Shown: piece after piece, positions 53,274 through 64,000 of the stretch
How positions within the stretch are numbered: position 1 is the stretch's first letter
Layout of the letters: the number at the start of each line of letters is the position of its first letter
NCBI GenBank assembly: GCA_045837725.1
Contig: JBEWZL010000124.1
Span: forward strand, 434,001-498,000
DNA: 64,000 nucleotides
Direction: 5' to 3'
DNA from: Vermamoeba vermiformis
Lineage: Eukaryota; Tubulinea; Echinamoebida
Notes under the pieces: generated by a model
What the model was told of the DNA's origin: nothing
Database searches by the model: none
Seen by the model: the letters and a program-made list of their open reading frames with translations, nothing else
Translations under genes and position numbers: made by a program

Positions 53274-56200
53274 ATGACAACATTAGCACCATATCAACGA
53301 GAGATATTGAAACAAGCGCTCACAGAAGAGGCATTGTGGATCTTAGGGTTTGGCCTCGGTGCTCTCAGTATTATCGAAGCTTTATTGGAAAAAATTACGG
53401 AAAAAAATGTAGACGAAACAGGAGAAGATGTAGCGAAGAAAACAGTTATTGTGTTGAATGTACATCCAGAAAATTTACCTTCTTTTTCACCACGCAAATA
53501 CTCCTACATCAATGCTGATTTCACGTCGGCCCAACGGTAATATGATTTTTCGTATATTTATTTTTTAATTATTCGGCCATTTTACTCGCACAAGTTTTCT
53601 CGTGACGCGTGAAATTCCCAGAACTTGCAGATCTGCATTAAACAACTATTAATCGTCTTTACACTAACAGAAAGGCAATATATTTGCAAGGTGGACCTAT
53701 TTTTATCACTAGTCGAGTTCTCATTGTGGATCTGTTAAAGAAACGATTGCCGAGCCATTTAATTTCGGGCTTTGTTATCAATCAGGCACATTATTTGAGC
53801 GAAACCTCGACCGAAGCATTTATATTAAGAACATATAGGCAAACAAATAAGGTACTTGCATACGACGAAGCTGTCACTAGTAGCTAACAAACGCGTGTCA
53901 GACTGGATTCATCAAAGCATTTTCAGAACACCCGTTAGAATTGAGTGGTGGATTCAACACTATGGCTAAAGTAATGCGCAATGCATTCTTAAAGAAAGTA
54001 TTCTTATGGCCGAGGTACGAACGGAGATTAAACACACCTTTTTCGTCTGACTAACGCGGCAATAGATTTCACAAAATTGTGCAAGAGAGCTTTGCGCAAC
54101 ATAAGCCAGAAGTAATCCAATTGTACAGTAAAATGACCCCTGCCATGGATAGAATTCATCAAAATGTCATTAGCATCATGAACGCGTGCATCAAAGAGTT
54201 GAAGAAGAGTTGCTCGGTAAGGCCATCTTATTATAATACTAATCTTCAATTGTAATACTTATATATTCTTATTTTTAGATCGATATCTCGGACCTTACAG
54301 TTGAAAATAATTTGTTCAAATCCTTTCACAACATGATCAAAATGCAGCTAGAGCCGATTTGGCACAAGATTGGTCCTAAGGCTAGACAGCTAGTTAATGA
54401 CTTGGACACACTGCGCAAGTTACTAATGTAAGTATTATAAAGGTACTAATCACGATTATTAATATTTTCAAAAAGACATCTTGTGCGTTATGACTGCGTG
54501 TCATTTAATGAATACGTAGAAAATATGAAAACAAAGGAATTGGGCGAGCATTCCAATTGGCTGTTTTTAGACGAGGCCGACAAAGTATTTTTAGATTCGA
54601 GAACTCGTGTCTATTTAACGCAAAAGAAAACAGTGGCTGAAAAGGTACGTGTTCGCAAAAGTATAAAAAATGTCAAAAATTGACCGTGTCACTAGGCAGA
54701 AGAGAAAGACGACGATGAAGTGGTGCAAGTGCAAGAAGAGGGCGATAAAGTGCTGGAATACAAATTGATTTTAGAAGAGCAGCCAAAGTGGCAAATGTTC
54801 AAAGAGATCCTCGATGAAATTGACAAAGAAATTTCGAGCAATACAACCAACACGAGTCCCGGGCCTATTCTCGTGTTAGTGCGCGAAGATCGCACGTGTT
54901 GGCAGCTGCAAGATTATTTGACACTTGGCGGCAGAAAAATGTTGAAAGAATCGTTCAAGAAGTACTTGTTGCGCAAGCGACACCGCATGCTCGTGCAGAA
55001 CTCGAGTTATTCGTACAGAGCACGTGGCAGAGGACGAGGACGAGGCAGAGGAGCTAATAATAGAGGCCGCGGTGGATTTAAAAAATTAAATAATAACAAC
55101 AAACAAACTCAACTCGTGTTCCCAAGTCAATCGATCAACAATCCAGCTAATTGGCAAGCTTATATGGACCTCGCTGAACAACAGTCACAACAGTACGTGC
55201 TTCATTAATATTTCTGAATAGTAATTAATCGGATCGCATTAGGGTGTCCGAGCAAGATGGAGTAATTATAGCGAAAGTTGATGACGATACTATTCAAGGC
55301 AATGTCGTCAATGAATTTGACGCGTTCTTCGGTTTAATTCCTGAACCTCAAATTATTTTCCAGCCGTTGATGGATAATCTCAATTTAATCTCGCTATTGA
55401 CCCAAACAAGGCAAGTACATACTCAATAAGGAATATTAACTTACTAATATAACTGACAGACCTAACTTTGTAATTCTATTTGACGGTGATGTGAGTGCTA
55501 TTCGTCAATTAGAGCTGTACAAATTGATGACACCTGGCGCCAATTTGCGAATTTATTTCGCGACGTATCAGAACAGCATTGAAGAACAAAAATTTTTGAG
55601 CTCTATTAAGAAAGAACAAGACGCGTTTGATAAATTAATCCGCGAGAAAGCTGTAAGTGTTAACGCGACATTATTGACACGTGTCATATTCTCAAAATGT
55701 CACATTTGCGCCTAGAGCATGGTCATTCCTGAAAATCAAGATGGAAAGCAAGAAGAGCCTGAAAATCTATTAGAACCAATTAACAGTCGCAAAGGAGGAC
55801 GAATGATGAAAGAAAAGCCAAGAGTGAGTGTCAATATGAAAAGTTATTCTAGTCTTACTAACATCTTCGTCATCAGATACTAATTGACGTTCGCGAGTTC
55901 CGTTCAAAATTGCCTTCGTTGCTACACTCGCGCGGATTTGACGTGGTGCCGATGACACTCGAAGTCGGCGATTACATTCTAGCTCCTGATGTCGCTGTAG
56001 GTCAATCATAATGATATGTTAAGAGGACATATTATAATGCATATTTAATAGGTTGAAAGAAAGAGTATTAGTGATTTGTACCAGTCTTTTTACAGCGGAA
56101 GATTGTACAACCAGATCGAGGCCATGGGAAGGTACAAATGCGTCTTATTTACATGAAAAATAGCTAACGCCTGTCCAGAGCTTTTCCAAACCCTATTTTA

Positions 56201-56738
56201 TTGATCGAATTCGAGGAACATCAACCGTTCTGTCTGCAGGTACGGATCTCGTTGAAATTTTTAAAGGTTGAGCTAATTTTATTTAGCCTGAGCGAGAAAT
56301 AGGTCAAGATATCGAGTACAATAATATTATATCAAAATTGGTCCTCTTGACGCAACACTTTCCTAAATTACGATTGTTATGGAGCAAATCACCGTTTGAA
56401 ACTGCCACGCACTTTGAAGCGCTTAAAGAAAAGCGTGCTCAACCCCAAGAAGCTTTATTTGCCTCAAATAATGAAGAAGCAATAGAAGACTCTGGTGAGT
56501 ATTTATTTTGACGAAATTGAAAGCCTGATCTGATTTTTAATTAGCTGTTTTCGATCCTATATCCGTGCTACGACGGTTACCCGGCGTAACAGAGCATAAT
56601 ATGCAGAATATAATTAAGCACGTTGAGAATTTGAGTCACTTAGCTACAATGGACTTGAAAGACTTGTCCAATCTCATGGGCAAATTCAACGCGAAGCAGT
56701 TGTTTGATTTCTTCAAGAAAACAAAATTTACTAACTAA
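53274..56738 (+). CDS. ERCC4: XPF/ERCC4 structure-specific endonuclease
   Basis: This many-exon gene is the catalytic subunit of XPF-ERCC1, which cuts 5' of lesions in nucleotide excision repair and in crosslink repair. The inactivated helicase-like half shows [40 protein letters not shown] and [17 protein letters not shown]. Typical mid-protein strings are EKADEEDKTC-like [15 protein letters not shown] and [17 protein letters not shown]. The nuclease core has [40 protein letters not shown] with the V-E-R-K-x3-D motif, and a C-terminal HhH2 region ([19 protein letters not shown]). An Arg/Gly run ([20 protein letters not shown]) sits in the central linker where the human protein has a Lys-rich linker. 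Confidence 0.94.
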
Positions 56739-56961
56739 TAAAGCGGTTGTGTACAATATTCGCTTCAATTGTTACCTCGAGGGTAACATTTAGTGATCAG
56801 ATCCACGGGCCATTTATTGTAGACGCTGAGCGTCCACTGCGCTCCAATTGGGAAATGTATTTCTCCATTGCATTACTAGGTAGTAAATTCTAGGCCGCTT
56901 TGGTCGTTCTGGCCTTCTCGTCGTGACATTTGTGACAAAATTGAGATCTGTTGACCACAAG

Positions 56962-58094
56962 ATGCAAGCACTCACGAACAATCAAAACCAAACTACTACA
57001 ATTGGCAAGCTATTCGAGCGTATTATCACTCATTGCGGTAGTGATATGCAAGAAGAACAGCAATGCGACGCACGCAACGAAACGACAAATCCGGCTGCTT
57101 GCACTCGCTTTGTTCAAGCCACAGATGATTGCTATGAGAAGGTCATTTGTCCTACTGAGTGGAAAATTAAGTCTGAATGTATGAAAAAGAACCCTAACAA
57201 CCCTGAAGTAAGCCAGATCTATTTTCTGAAAATAATTGCATTATTCCAATTAATTTATTTTAATTGATCTACGCTGCCAAAATGTTTCTTACATATTCGA
57301 ATGACTAAATAATGCATTAATAATTAATTCTAAAATTGATCAGGTTTGCGCTAGTGCAGTTCAGGCTTCTCAAAATTGCAAACGAAACTTCTTCCAATCA
57401 GTTATGCCCGCTCCTGTTATCAGCTACATTCAAAAGATGAGTACGTACCATTATTTTAATCGATTTGGCCAGATCGCGATGAATTCACTGAAAATTCGAA
57501 CTCATTCGTGATCCGCAGCTGCTATTGGCCAAGATTGTCAAGCTACTATGGCTAAGTACGCCGAGTTAGTCGAGAAGCACGGTACGTTACATTAATCAAA
57601 CAAGAAGTTTACTTAGTTAACATGCGACAAACAGGTGAGTCACATCCACTCGCTCTTGACGCTGAATTCGCGCACGTGCGATGCATGTGGTCGCGCATGT
57701 TGCCGAAGAGCATTTGGAACGACTTTGAGAACTGCTACACCAAGAGCAAGAATGACAGATCCAAGTGTCAAGTTGAAGTCGAACAGTACGTAATACTTGC
57801 CCATGCTGTTACTTAAATCATACCATTCTATATTAATATGTATATGATATTACGATGGCAAAGAATAAGGGTTAACACTTCTGTTGCAGGATCCAATTAG
57901 CGCTGCACAAAGAAGGCGAGATGGTGACACGTGCCATGGGATTTATTCCGCAAACAGATTACAGACGGTACGGCGGACCAGCAGCCATCTTGCAGAACTT
58001 GGTGGCACCTGTCATGTACAGCGCACACGTGGATGATTTGTTGACTGAAGCGATCAACAAGCAGAACCAAGCGAACAATACCAACAAGAAATAA
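56962..58094 (+). CDS. Unrecognised Cys-rich protein, CHCH-like spacing
   Basis: Exons 56962..57207, 57344..57440, 57519..57581, 57635..57785 and 57890..58094 give 253 residues in a closed frame. I do not recognise the family. The first 110 residues have regularly spaced cysteines: ITHCGSDMQEEQQCDAR, ACTRFVQATDDCYEKVIC and SECMKK, then VCASAVQASQNC. Later comes CMWSRM, an NCYTKSKNDRSKC segment. Repeated C-x(9-10)-C pairs in helical context resemble CHCH proteins of the mitochondrial intermembrane space, but the spacing is not a clean twin Cx9C. There is no signal peptide or TM helix. The C-terminal 65 residues are Asn/Gln-rich and lack Cys. Confidence in the gene model is high; its function is unknown. 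Confidence 0.72.
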
Positions 58095-58278
58095 GAGCTG
58101 GAAATAAACTCCGCAAAGTGATTACTCAAAATTCGACTGGGGCTGAGTCAAGGTCTGACCACAAAGTTATACACTATCAAACGTATCGTTGCCTATAGTT
58201 TGCATCAGGTTAGTATATTTACGTTGCAAAATGTGCAAATTTTTTATTTTTAACAATTGAAATGGTCACGTTGTTCTC

Positions 58279-58734
58279 TCAGAGTTCGTCTTTGATTTCT
58301 GCCACATTCTGCACCTTAGTTAATTCGATTGCATTTGCGATGAAGTCGATGATTTTTTCTTTATCGAAGAGGGCAAGGCTATGCTCGCTCAGTGTATTTC
58401 CGGCAAATCTTGCTTTCAGTGTTGCCCCACAGCCATATTCATCACTGTTCAACTGCAGGGTGAGTGAATTTGCAATGTCATATCCACCGGATAGGTCGAC
58501 AAAGTACAAATCCACATTGGAATTTTGAAAAAACTCAGCAACTTGACGAAGCAATGCTCGCTGTGCCACTGATAGTACACGAGAATAGCCAAGGGCCAGG
58601 TAGATGCTCAATTTGACCGATGTGAGTCGTTCAAACTCGTATATTTGAATCTTCTTCCAATGAGTATCTAGTTGTATAGTCGGAAGACTAGGTATGTAAT
58701 TGTTTAATGTAGACGCTATTTCATGCTCATCCAT
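58279..58734 (-). CDS. Hypothetical 151-aa intronless protein
   Basis: A single open frame starts MDEHEIASTLNNYIPSLPTI and ends AEIKDEL. It has a mixed hydrophobic/charged composition of a folded cytosolic protein, with no TM, signal peptide or low complexity. I see no motif I can name. It converges on the Cys-rich gene (end 58094) and lies tandem to the Ras-BTB gene. Its lack of introns matches the orphan pair at 22.9-25.3 kb but not the other neighbours. Confidence 0.55.
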   Translation of the reverse strand: MDEHEIASTLNNYIPSLPTIQLDTHWKKIQIYEFERLTSVKLSIYLALGYSRVLSVAQRALLRQVAEFFQNSNVDLYFVDLSGGYDIANSLTLQLNSDEYGCGATLKARFAGNTLSEHSLALFDKEKIIDFIANAIELTKVQNVAEIKDEL

Positions 58735-58890
58735 CTCCCATTCTTTTTCCTGCCTGTCAGCATTATTAGGTAGATTGCAGGTTCAATCAGCCTGATTGTG
58801 AGAGCTCGCTAAGAAGTGTTCAATAAATCGCAAGCAAGGCTCCACGCAATATCGCTGCGATAACCTATAATCGTCATTAGCGATTTCTAA

Positions 58891-60678
58891 CTACGGATCT
58901 GTTGCGTACATCAATGCTTCAGGCAGAATATCTACGTTACTAATATCGCACTGGTCCAAATACAAGTACTTGATTAACCACAGCACCGCTGTAAATAGTG
59001 TTAGTGAGCTGTAGGTACGTCTGTGGTGCTTAGAATTTACCTTCATATGAACAATCGTCTATTGTCAGAGTGCTTTCGTTCGTCTCTTTGAAGCCACCCT
59101 AGGGTCGAAGGTAAGCTCGAAATTAATTAAGTTTGTACTAGGTGGACGTACCTGGTACATGGCCCTAAAGTACTCGCTGCGGGCACACAAGATCATTTTG
59201 TGACAATAAATCTCTTTGCGCTTCTTCTTCTTTTTTTTCGAGAGGACAACTACGGTCAAATCGCTCATAAAGTTAAGATTGAACAGACGATCGAACTTGG
59301 TTTCAAACTCTTCCACTGGCTCGTTCTGCGTCTGTTGTAAGCCATTTAATGCTGCTTTCTGTTTCTTACCTTCAGCACGGGCAACAATGTAAACACTTCC
59401 CATCGCTTGATGACCGCGAGGTACTCTTCGTTAGTTATTTTGGAATCACTAACACGCATTAGAAACGAGACGTGGATTGTTATGTTGGTGACTTACCGCT
59501 CGAATTTGCCAGTGTAGACGTATTTCAATACGTTTAGCATGGCTGCGTGTTTAATGGAAGATTCAAGGACGATCTCTTTGTCCTCCTGTCAAAAGTGTCA
59601 AAAAGCGTCACTCGAAGACAGCTGTTACGCACCAGTTTGATGCGCTCCATAAAGCTCGGGAATCGAGAAAAGAGAATTGACTCTAAGGCATAATTAGAGC
59701 ACAGTTTGACGAGAGTCTATTTGCAGCGATACTTACTGTGTACGTAGATTGGTGTGTTCTCAGCAACGAGTGTCAGGTCCGAGTACTTGTTGTTGAATAG
59801 ATGGGTCATGATATCATTGATCTATGTACGATGTAAATATAATAACTTTGGCCAAAGGTGACACGTACCATGGTAGAGGGCTTGAGCGGTGGAATTTCCA
59901 ACTTCGGATTGGGTTTCTTATAGGTGCCTTGTTGCTTCATCAACTCGATTTGTTTGTACGTTTTGATCTCGCGTACAAGCGCAACGATTGCCTCCCGAAT
60001 ATTGACAGAGGTGAGTGCTGAAGTTGAAATGAACGGCACTCTCCAGCTACGTGCCACTGCCTCGCCTTCTTCGCGAGTAACAGCTCGTGCTATAGATAGG
60101 TGTTAGTAACGTAGTTATTAAAAGTTAGTGTATTACGTATTCTTACCTGGCTCTAAATCGCAATGGGTCTCGATTAAAATCATCGGAAATTGCTCTTTTT
60201 GCACTATTCGCAGCACATTCGTGCGTGTCTGTTCGATTTCTGCGAAAGAGCTTCTGCTCGTCATATTGTATGCGATCTGTAACGGTGTTAGCCAGATCCG
60301 ACATCGTAACTAATATTCCGTACAACAATGCCGTCGAGACCTTTAATCATGTGCTCAATAGCTGGCACCATAAGTGGTTCGTATTCATCGATCAAATGGA
60401 TGTCATGATTAAGCACGACCGTGTAGTCTTCACCGTCGATCCGCTCAATCCTACTCCAATCTGCGCTCGTTAAAATTTATATTAAATTGGGCCAAGACAT
60501 ACGTTCTTCTACCGTGGGGTTGTAACTATCTGGGTGACCGTCAATAATTTTAAAAAATAAACTAAATATTGAATTTTATTTTCCGACCTATCCAGTGGTC
60601 CCACAAGTATCTCGATTCAATCGCTGATTTTCCACATCGTGAACTGCCAATGAAAGAAATTTGAAATTTTTTGTTCAT
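58891..60678 (-). CDS. Ras-like GTPase fused to tandem BTB domains (RhoBTB-like layout)
   Basis: This multi-exon gene starts at 60678 (MNKKFQISFIGSSRCGKSAI). The GTPase part has a P-loop GSSRCGKS and a Ras-like switch I (DSYNPTVEE). The G3 region reads HDIHLIDEYEPLM, without the usual D-x-x-G-Q. G4 is T-H-C-D in ILIETHCDLEPG, and G5 is STSAL in RVPFISTSALTSVN. Two BTB/POZ regions follow: NNKYSDLTLVAENTPIYVHK and MSDLTVVVLSKKKKKKRKEI with YCHKMILCARSEYFRAMYQ. This is the RhoBTB order, and RhoBTB proteins feed substrates to CUL3 ubiquitin ligases. The changed G3 and G4 suggest weak or no GTP hydrolysis. Several exon edges are approximate. Confidence 0.8.
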
Positions 60679-60967
60679 CAAAGCGGAGGTGCTTTGTTGG
60701 AGATTAAAAATTGAATTGGACGGTTAACCTCCCAAGGCTACATGCAACCTTGCAGCTGTTTGACCTTTCGTCTTCGAATTTCTTAAAGAAAGCCCAAAGG
60801 CGAGAAGTCACGCGATCCACCTGCTTTTTTGCCTTTTTAGGCTACGCTAAACCTGGAGACCTTGCTATCTCCGGAATTTCGGGTTTCATTTCCGAATTTT
60901 CGGCTGGAGCTCAAGGCTTTATTCTTAACAGTCGCCATGAGCGTTATTTTAAGATTTATTCGAGAGG

Positions 60968-62024
60968 ATGGCAGCAAATGCCGTTAAAATTTTGCACGTT
61001 CCTGGGGCGATCGCGCTGCTGGTGAGCATCGCAGTTACTCGCGGCGTAGCATTCATATTCGGCAGATTAATGTCCCGACCTTCTGTGCCAGTGCTACAGA
61101 CTATCAAGCTGTCGCACTATTGCGAGAAAGCTAGATGGGCACTCGATCTGTGTGAAGTTACCTTCAAAGAAGAGAGTAAGTTTCGCTACACTTATATTAC
61201 CTTAAATTATTATGTTTTTCTTCGCGTCTAACTAAGTGCACAGCGCATCCGCCATTATTGCACCATCCTTATTTGTCGATGGCAACACGAGGCAAGACCA
61301 CACAAACACCAGTGCTCAGGCTACCAAACAAGACAGTTATAGGCTCGGGGTAAGTGACTTTGATAAGGGCTTACGGGCACGTGATCAAATCTAACGCGTG
61401 CTGTCCAGATCCATTTTGCGGCACTTGAGCGAACAAGGCCACGAGTGGTTGTACCCCAACGAACAAGTTGCTGAGCTCGAGCAGTATTTTGACAAGGAGC
61501 TCGGTCCTAACTCTCGCCGCATCGTGTATCATTACCTCTTCAAAGACAAAGTCGGCAGCAAGACAATCAAAGAGACGTGGGCCAAGAAGTACACGTACGA
61601 GTGGGAGAGTAGCTGGCTCAAAGTATTGTTCCCCAGCATATCCTTGTTGATGGGCTTGGGACTCAATTGCTCAGCAAAGGGTTGTCAGCAAGGAATAGTG
61701 ACAGTCCGTGCAATATTTGATCGTGTCGAAGCACTGCTGAGCGATGGTCGGAGGTACTTGGCCAACACTGAACGCATCTCAGCTGCGGACATTACATTCG
61801 CTGCATTGGGCTATCCACTCGTCATGCCGCCGCAATTCTCCGAGATAGCATTCCCTTATTCACCAGAACTGATGCCGCAAGAGCTGTACGATCTCGTTGC
61901 CGAGTTCCGCGCTCGTCCTGCTGGTCAAGTAAGCACTCAGAACCGAAGCGGAATAATACTAACTCGATTTTCATAGTTCATATTGCGAATGTATAATGAA
62001 GAGCGAATAAAAGAAATTGTGTGA
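60968..62024 (+). CDS. GST-like protein with N-terminal membrane anchor
   Basis: Exons 60968..61175, 61244..61349, 61409..61928 and 61977..62024 give 293 residues. Residues 7-33 are hydrophobic (ILHVPGAIALLVSIAVT then AFIFGRL) and look like an N-terminal anchor. A thioredoxin-like GST-N domain follows (LQTIKLSHYCEKARWALDL, with S-H-Y-C-E-K as in GST/glutaredoxin-like proteins; TPVLRLPNKTVIGSGSI). The C-terminal helical domain has RRYLANTERISAADITFAAL, a standard GST-C signature. The substrate is unknown. Glutathione conjugation or peroxidase activity at a membrane is the likely role. The last codons contain GAATAAA, which may be the poly(A) signal. Confidence 0.8.
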
Positions 62025-62194
62025 ACAGTAAAATTAGGTACCAAATACAAGATCCAACTTGACCACCAATGATGTAGAAAATCTTATGTACTATAAATTC
62101 AGAAAATGATCTTCAATTTGTAAAATAAGTTTTCCTAGTTCATTAGTCTTTTTTTGTCAAAATGGTATTAAAGTTATTAATTTACTGACCGCAT

Positions 62195-64000
62195 TTACAA
62201 CGGCAAAGAGTTGTTAGGCTTGTTGATATCAAATGAAACAAAGGCTTCAACAGCTTCGTACTCGGGCAAACCAAGCTGATCGTACAACTTGGCCGTGGCT
62301 CTGTTACGTGCTTCAGCGCGCACCCAGAACTCGCGCTTGTCACCACCAGGGAACGGCGCGGTGTCTTTTTGAGATTGGTGCTTGAAGATTGCGAAGCCTG
62401 CACGCGATTGGTCAGAATTTGAGAGGACAATAGAGGCGAGTAAGACTTACGCTTTTGTTCGAGTTCCTGAGGGCTCATAGGGATGGCCATTTCAATGTCC
62501 TCAGGGTCCCATTCTTGCCAAGCACCGCGGTACAACCACAACTGGCAATCTTTGAACCATTCCTCGGTCTTAATGACGTGCAAGGCCTTCATGACAGCTT
62601 GCAAGCAGACACGGTGAGTGCCGTGAGGATCGGACAAATCTCCGGCAGCGTAGATCTGGTGAGGCTTGACCTTGCGCAACAATTCAGCGACGATTCTGAC
62701 GTCCTCTTCGCCCAAAGGCTTCTTCTTGACGGTACCAGTCTCGTAGAACGGCAATTCGCAGAAATGAATGTTTTCGGGTTGAACACCAGTGTAACGAGCG
62801 GCGGATCTAGCTTCAGTAGAGCGGATCAACGACTTAATTTTGCGGATCTCAGCGCTGTCGACTTGACCAGCAGACTTGGTGTCCAAGAAATGTTCAACGC
62901 CTTGTTCAATCTTTTGGAAGCCTTCAACATTGCCCATGTTGAACTGCTTGGCGAATTCAGTAGCGAAGTTAGCAAATCGGCGAACATCGTCGTCCCACAC
63001 AGCAATATCACCGCTAGTTTGGTAAGCAACGTGAACCTTGAATTAAAATGATTGGTCAGAAATCTCCGATTCAGATGCAGATCTGGTACTTACAATGTGG
63101 CCTTGTTCAACGAGACGGATCATAGTACCACCCATGCTAATAACGTCATCATCAGGGTGAGGACTGAAGATCAACACGCGCTTAGGGAAGATTTGGTTCT
63201 TGATGTTAGGGTTGACTTCAGGGTTGATGTGCTTGTAGCCCTCGAGCACGTAGTCAGTGGGAATACGAGTGGTCGTGCCGCCGAACTTGAGCTTGGGGAG
63301 CTGTTGACCGGAGTTAATAAACTCTTGGCTAGGCTTGCCTCCAGGCCAGCCGGTGATAGTGGACTTCAAGTAGCTGAACACTTTGACGTTCAACTTGTGC
63401 ACGGGGCCGTGTTTGTTCAACAAAGAGGTCAAATTAGCTTCAATGTAGTCGTCTTCAGTCAACTTCAACAAGGGCTTGTTCGTGTGCAAAGAGAGCCAAA
63501 TAACGGCACGACGCATCGTGCGCTCGTCGAAGTCTAACTGGTAGTTGCTACTGTTGCCGATCAACAACCAAGGTGACTTGATGCGGGTCAATTGTGTGGC
63601 GGCGGGCATGTCCAAGACCACTTGTGAGTTGGGGTGTTCTTGCAAAAAGCTGGCAGCTACATTGCGGTCAACTGGACCCTCAACAGCTTTCTTGACGATG
63701 TTAGCTGCGAGACACAAGACATTAGCACTGCGCTCTCGGTCCTACTATAATATCATATGCACCTACATTTGCCTTCAGAGAATGCCAGCATGAAGATCTT
63801 CTTGGCGGAGAGAATAGTGCCGACACCCATAGTAATGGCACGACGAGGAACAGCTTCCAAATTGAAGAACTACGTAACATAACGTGAGCTCATTGTAATT
63901 TAAGCTATTTAAAGGACTTACATCGCTAGCAGCATCCAAACGAGTAACTTTGTCGAGATACAACAAACGAGTAATGCTCTTGTTGCTCGATCCAGGCTCG
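62195..64000 (-). CDS. Glucosamine-6-phosphate deaminase (NagB)/PIG-L fusion, 5' end outside window
   Basis: The coding strand enters at 64000 and ends at TAA 62195-62197. The upstream part has the NagB C-terminal features (AVPRRAITMGVGTILSAKKI, EGPVDRNVAASFLQEHPNSQ), so that half deaminates glucosamine-6-phosphate to fructose-6-phosphate. It is fused to a PIG-L/LmbE deacetylase domain: RVLIFSPHPDDDVISMGGTM (H-P-D-D metal motif), a VHVAYQTSGDIAV strand, and SDPHGTHRVCLQAVMKAL (second metal His). The fused order is known from Bacteroidetes-type proteins of about 650 residues. Introns show it is a native nuclear gene here. If active, it links amino-sugar deacetylation with deamination, feeding carbon into glycolysis (GPI lies at the other end of the window). 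Confidence 0.86.

Noticed and set aside
60711-61025. Plus-strand ORF of 104 codons before the GST-like gene
   Set aside because: It runs into the GST-like first exon in another frame, lies in the promoter region, and has no recognisable protein features.

Overview
This window is nuclear DNA of a unicellular eukaryote. Almost every gene is split by short GT-AG introns (mostly 45-80 nt). Exons are GC-richer than the AT-rich introns and intergenic gaps, and genes lie on both strands about every 1.5 kb. The gene set (AP-4 mu subunit, snurportin, HDAC3-type deacetylase, ITFG1, ROGDI, TRAPPC13, Ras-BTB GTPase, RasGEF, TEY-type MAP kinase) suggests an amoebozoan or early-branching opisthokont rather than an ascomycete, a plant or a prokaryote. 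That placement is inference and I do not name a species. I rebuilt most gene models by hand, using splice sites, codon phase and remembered family conservation; no search was run.

Layout. 1-9.3 kb: glucose-6-phosphate isomerase (5' end cut), the spliceosomal WD40 protein PLRG1, ROGDI, ribosomal protein L11 (uL5), a TMEM87-type seven-TM protein, and HPPD. 9.5-18.1 kb: AP-4 mu, a RasGEF with a C-terminal RGS domain, peptidyl-tRNA hydrolase, and a CaMK-type kinase with an acylation-type N-terminus. 18.1-29.2 kb: a 1321-residue DENN/GRAM-like/DUF547 protein, two tandem unrecognised paralogues (the second broken by a frameshift), a drebrin/Abp1-like ADF-H/SH3 protein with a QEEY minisatellite, and TRAPPC13. 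29.4-41.6 kb: ERK-type MAP kinase, ITFG1, a TFIIIC90-like protein, an Arc1p/AIMP1-like tRNA-binding cofactor, a WD40/AT-hook protein, and a 96-residue ASDURF-like prefoldin subunit. 41.7-64 kb: threonyl-tRNA synthetase, HDAC3, a SANT-WD40 protein, SBDS, snurportin-1, XPF, two orphan proteins, a Ras-like GTPase with BTB domains, a GST-like protein, and a glucosamine-6-phosphate deaminase/PIG-L fusion cut by the right edge.

The genes are mostly unrelated housekeeping and signalling functions, not a pathway cluster. There is some loose functional grouping: translation (L11, Pth, Arc1-like, ThrRS, SBDS), RNA processing and RNP import (PLRG1, snurportin), chromatin (HDAC3 beside a SANT-WD40 protein) and Ras signalling (RasGEF-RGS, MAPK, Ras-BTB). 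Several divergent pairs share intergenic spaces of only about 125-170 bp.

The strongest unexplained signal is the 12-base palindrome TGACACGTGTCA. It occurs exactly at least eleven times, nine of them in introns of unrelated genes on both strands. Other points worth a look are the stand-alone ASDURF gene, the RasGEF-RGS fusion with a stop-free GC-AG intron, the SANT-WD40 fusion next to HDAC3, the degenerate Ras-BTB GTPase, and apparent one-base frameshifts in threonyl-tRNA synthetase and in the tandem orphan paralogue.
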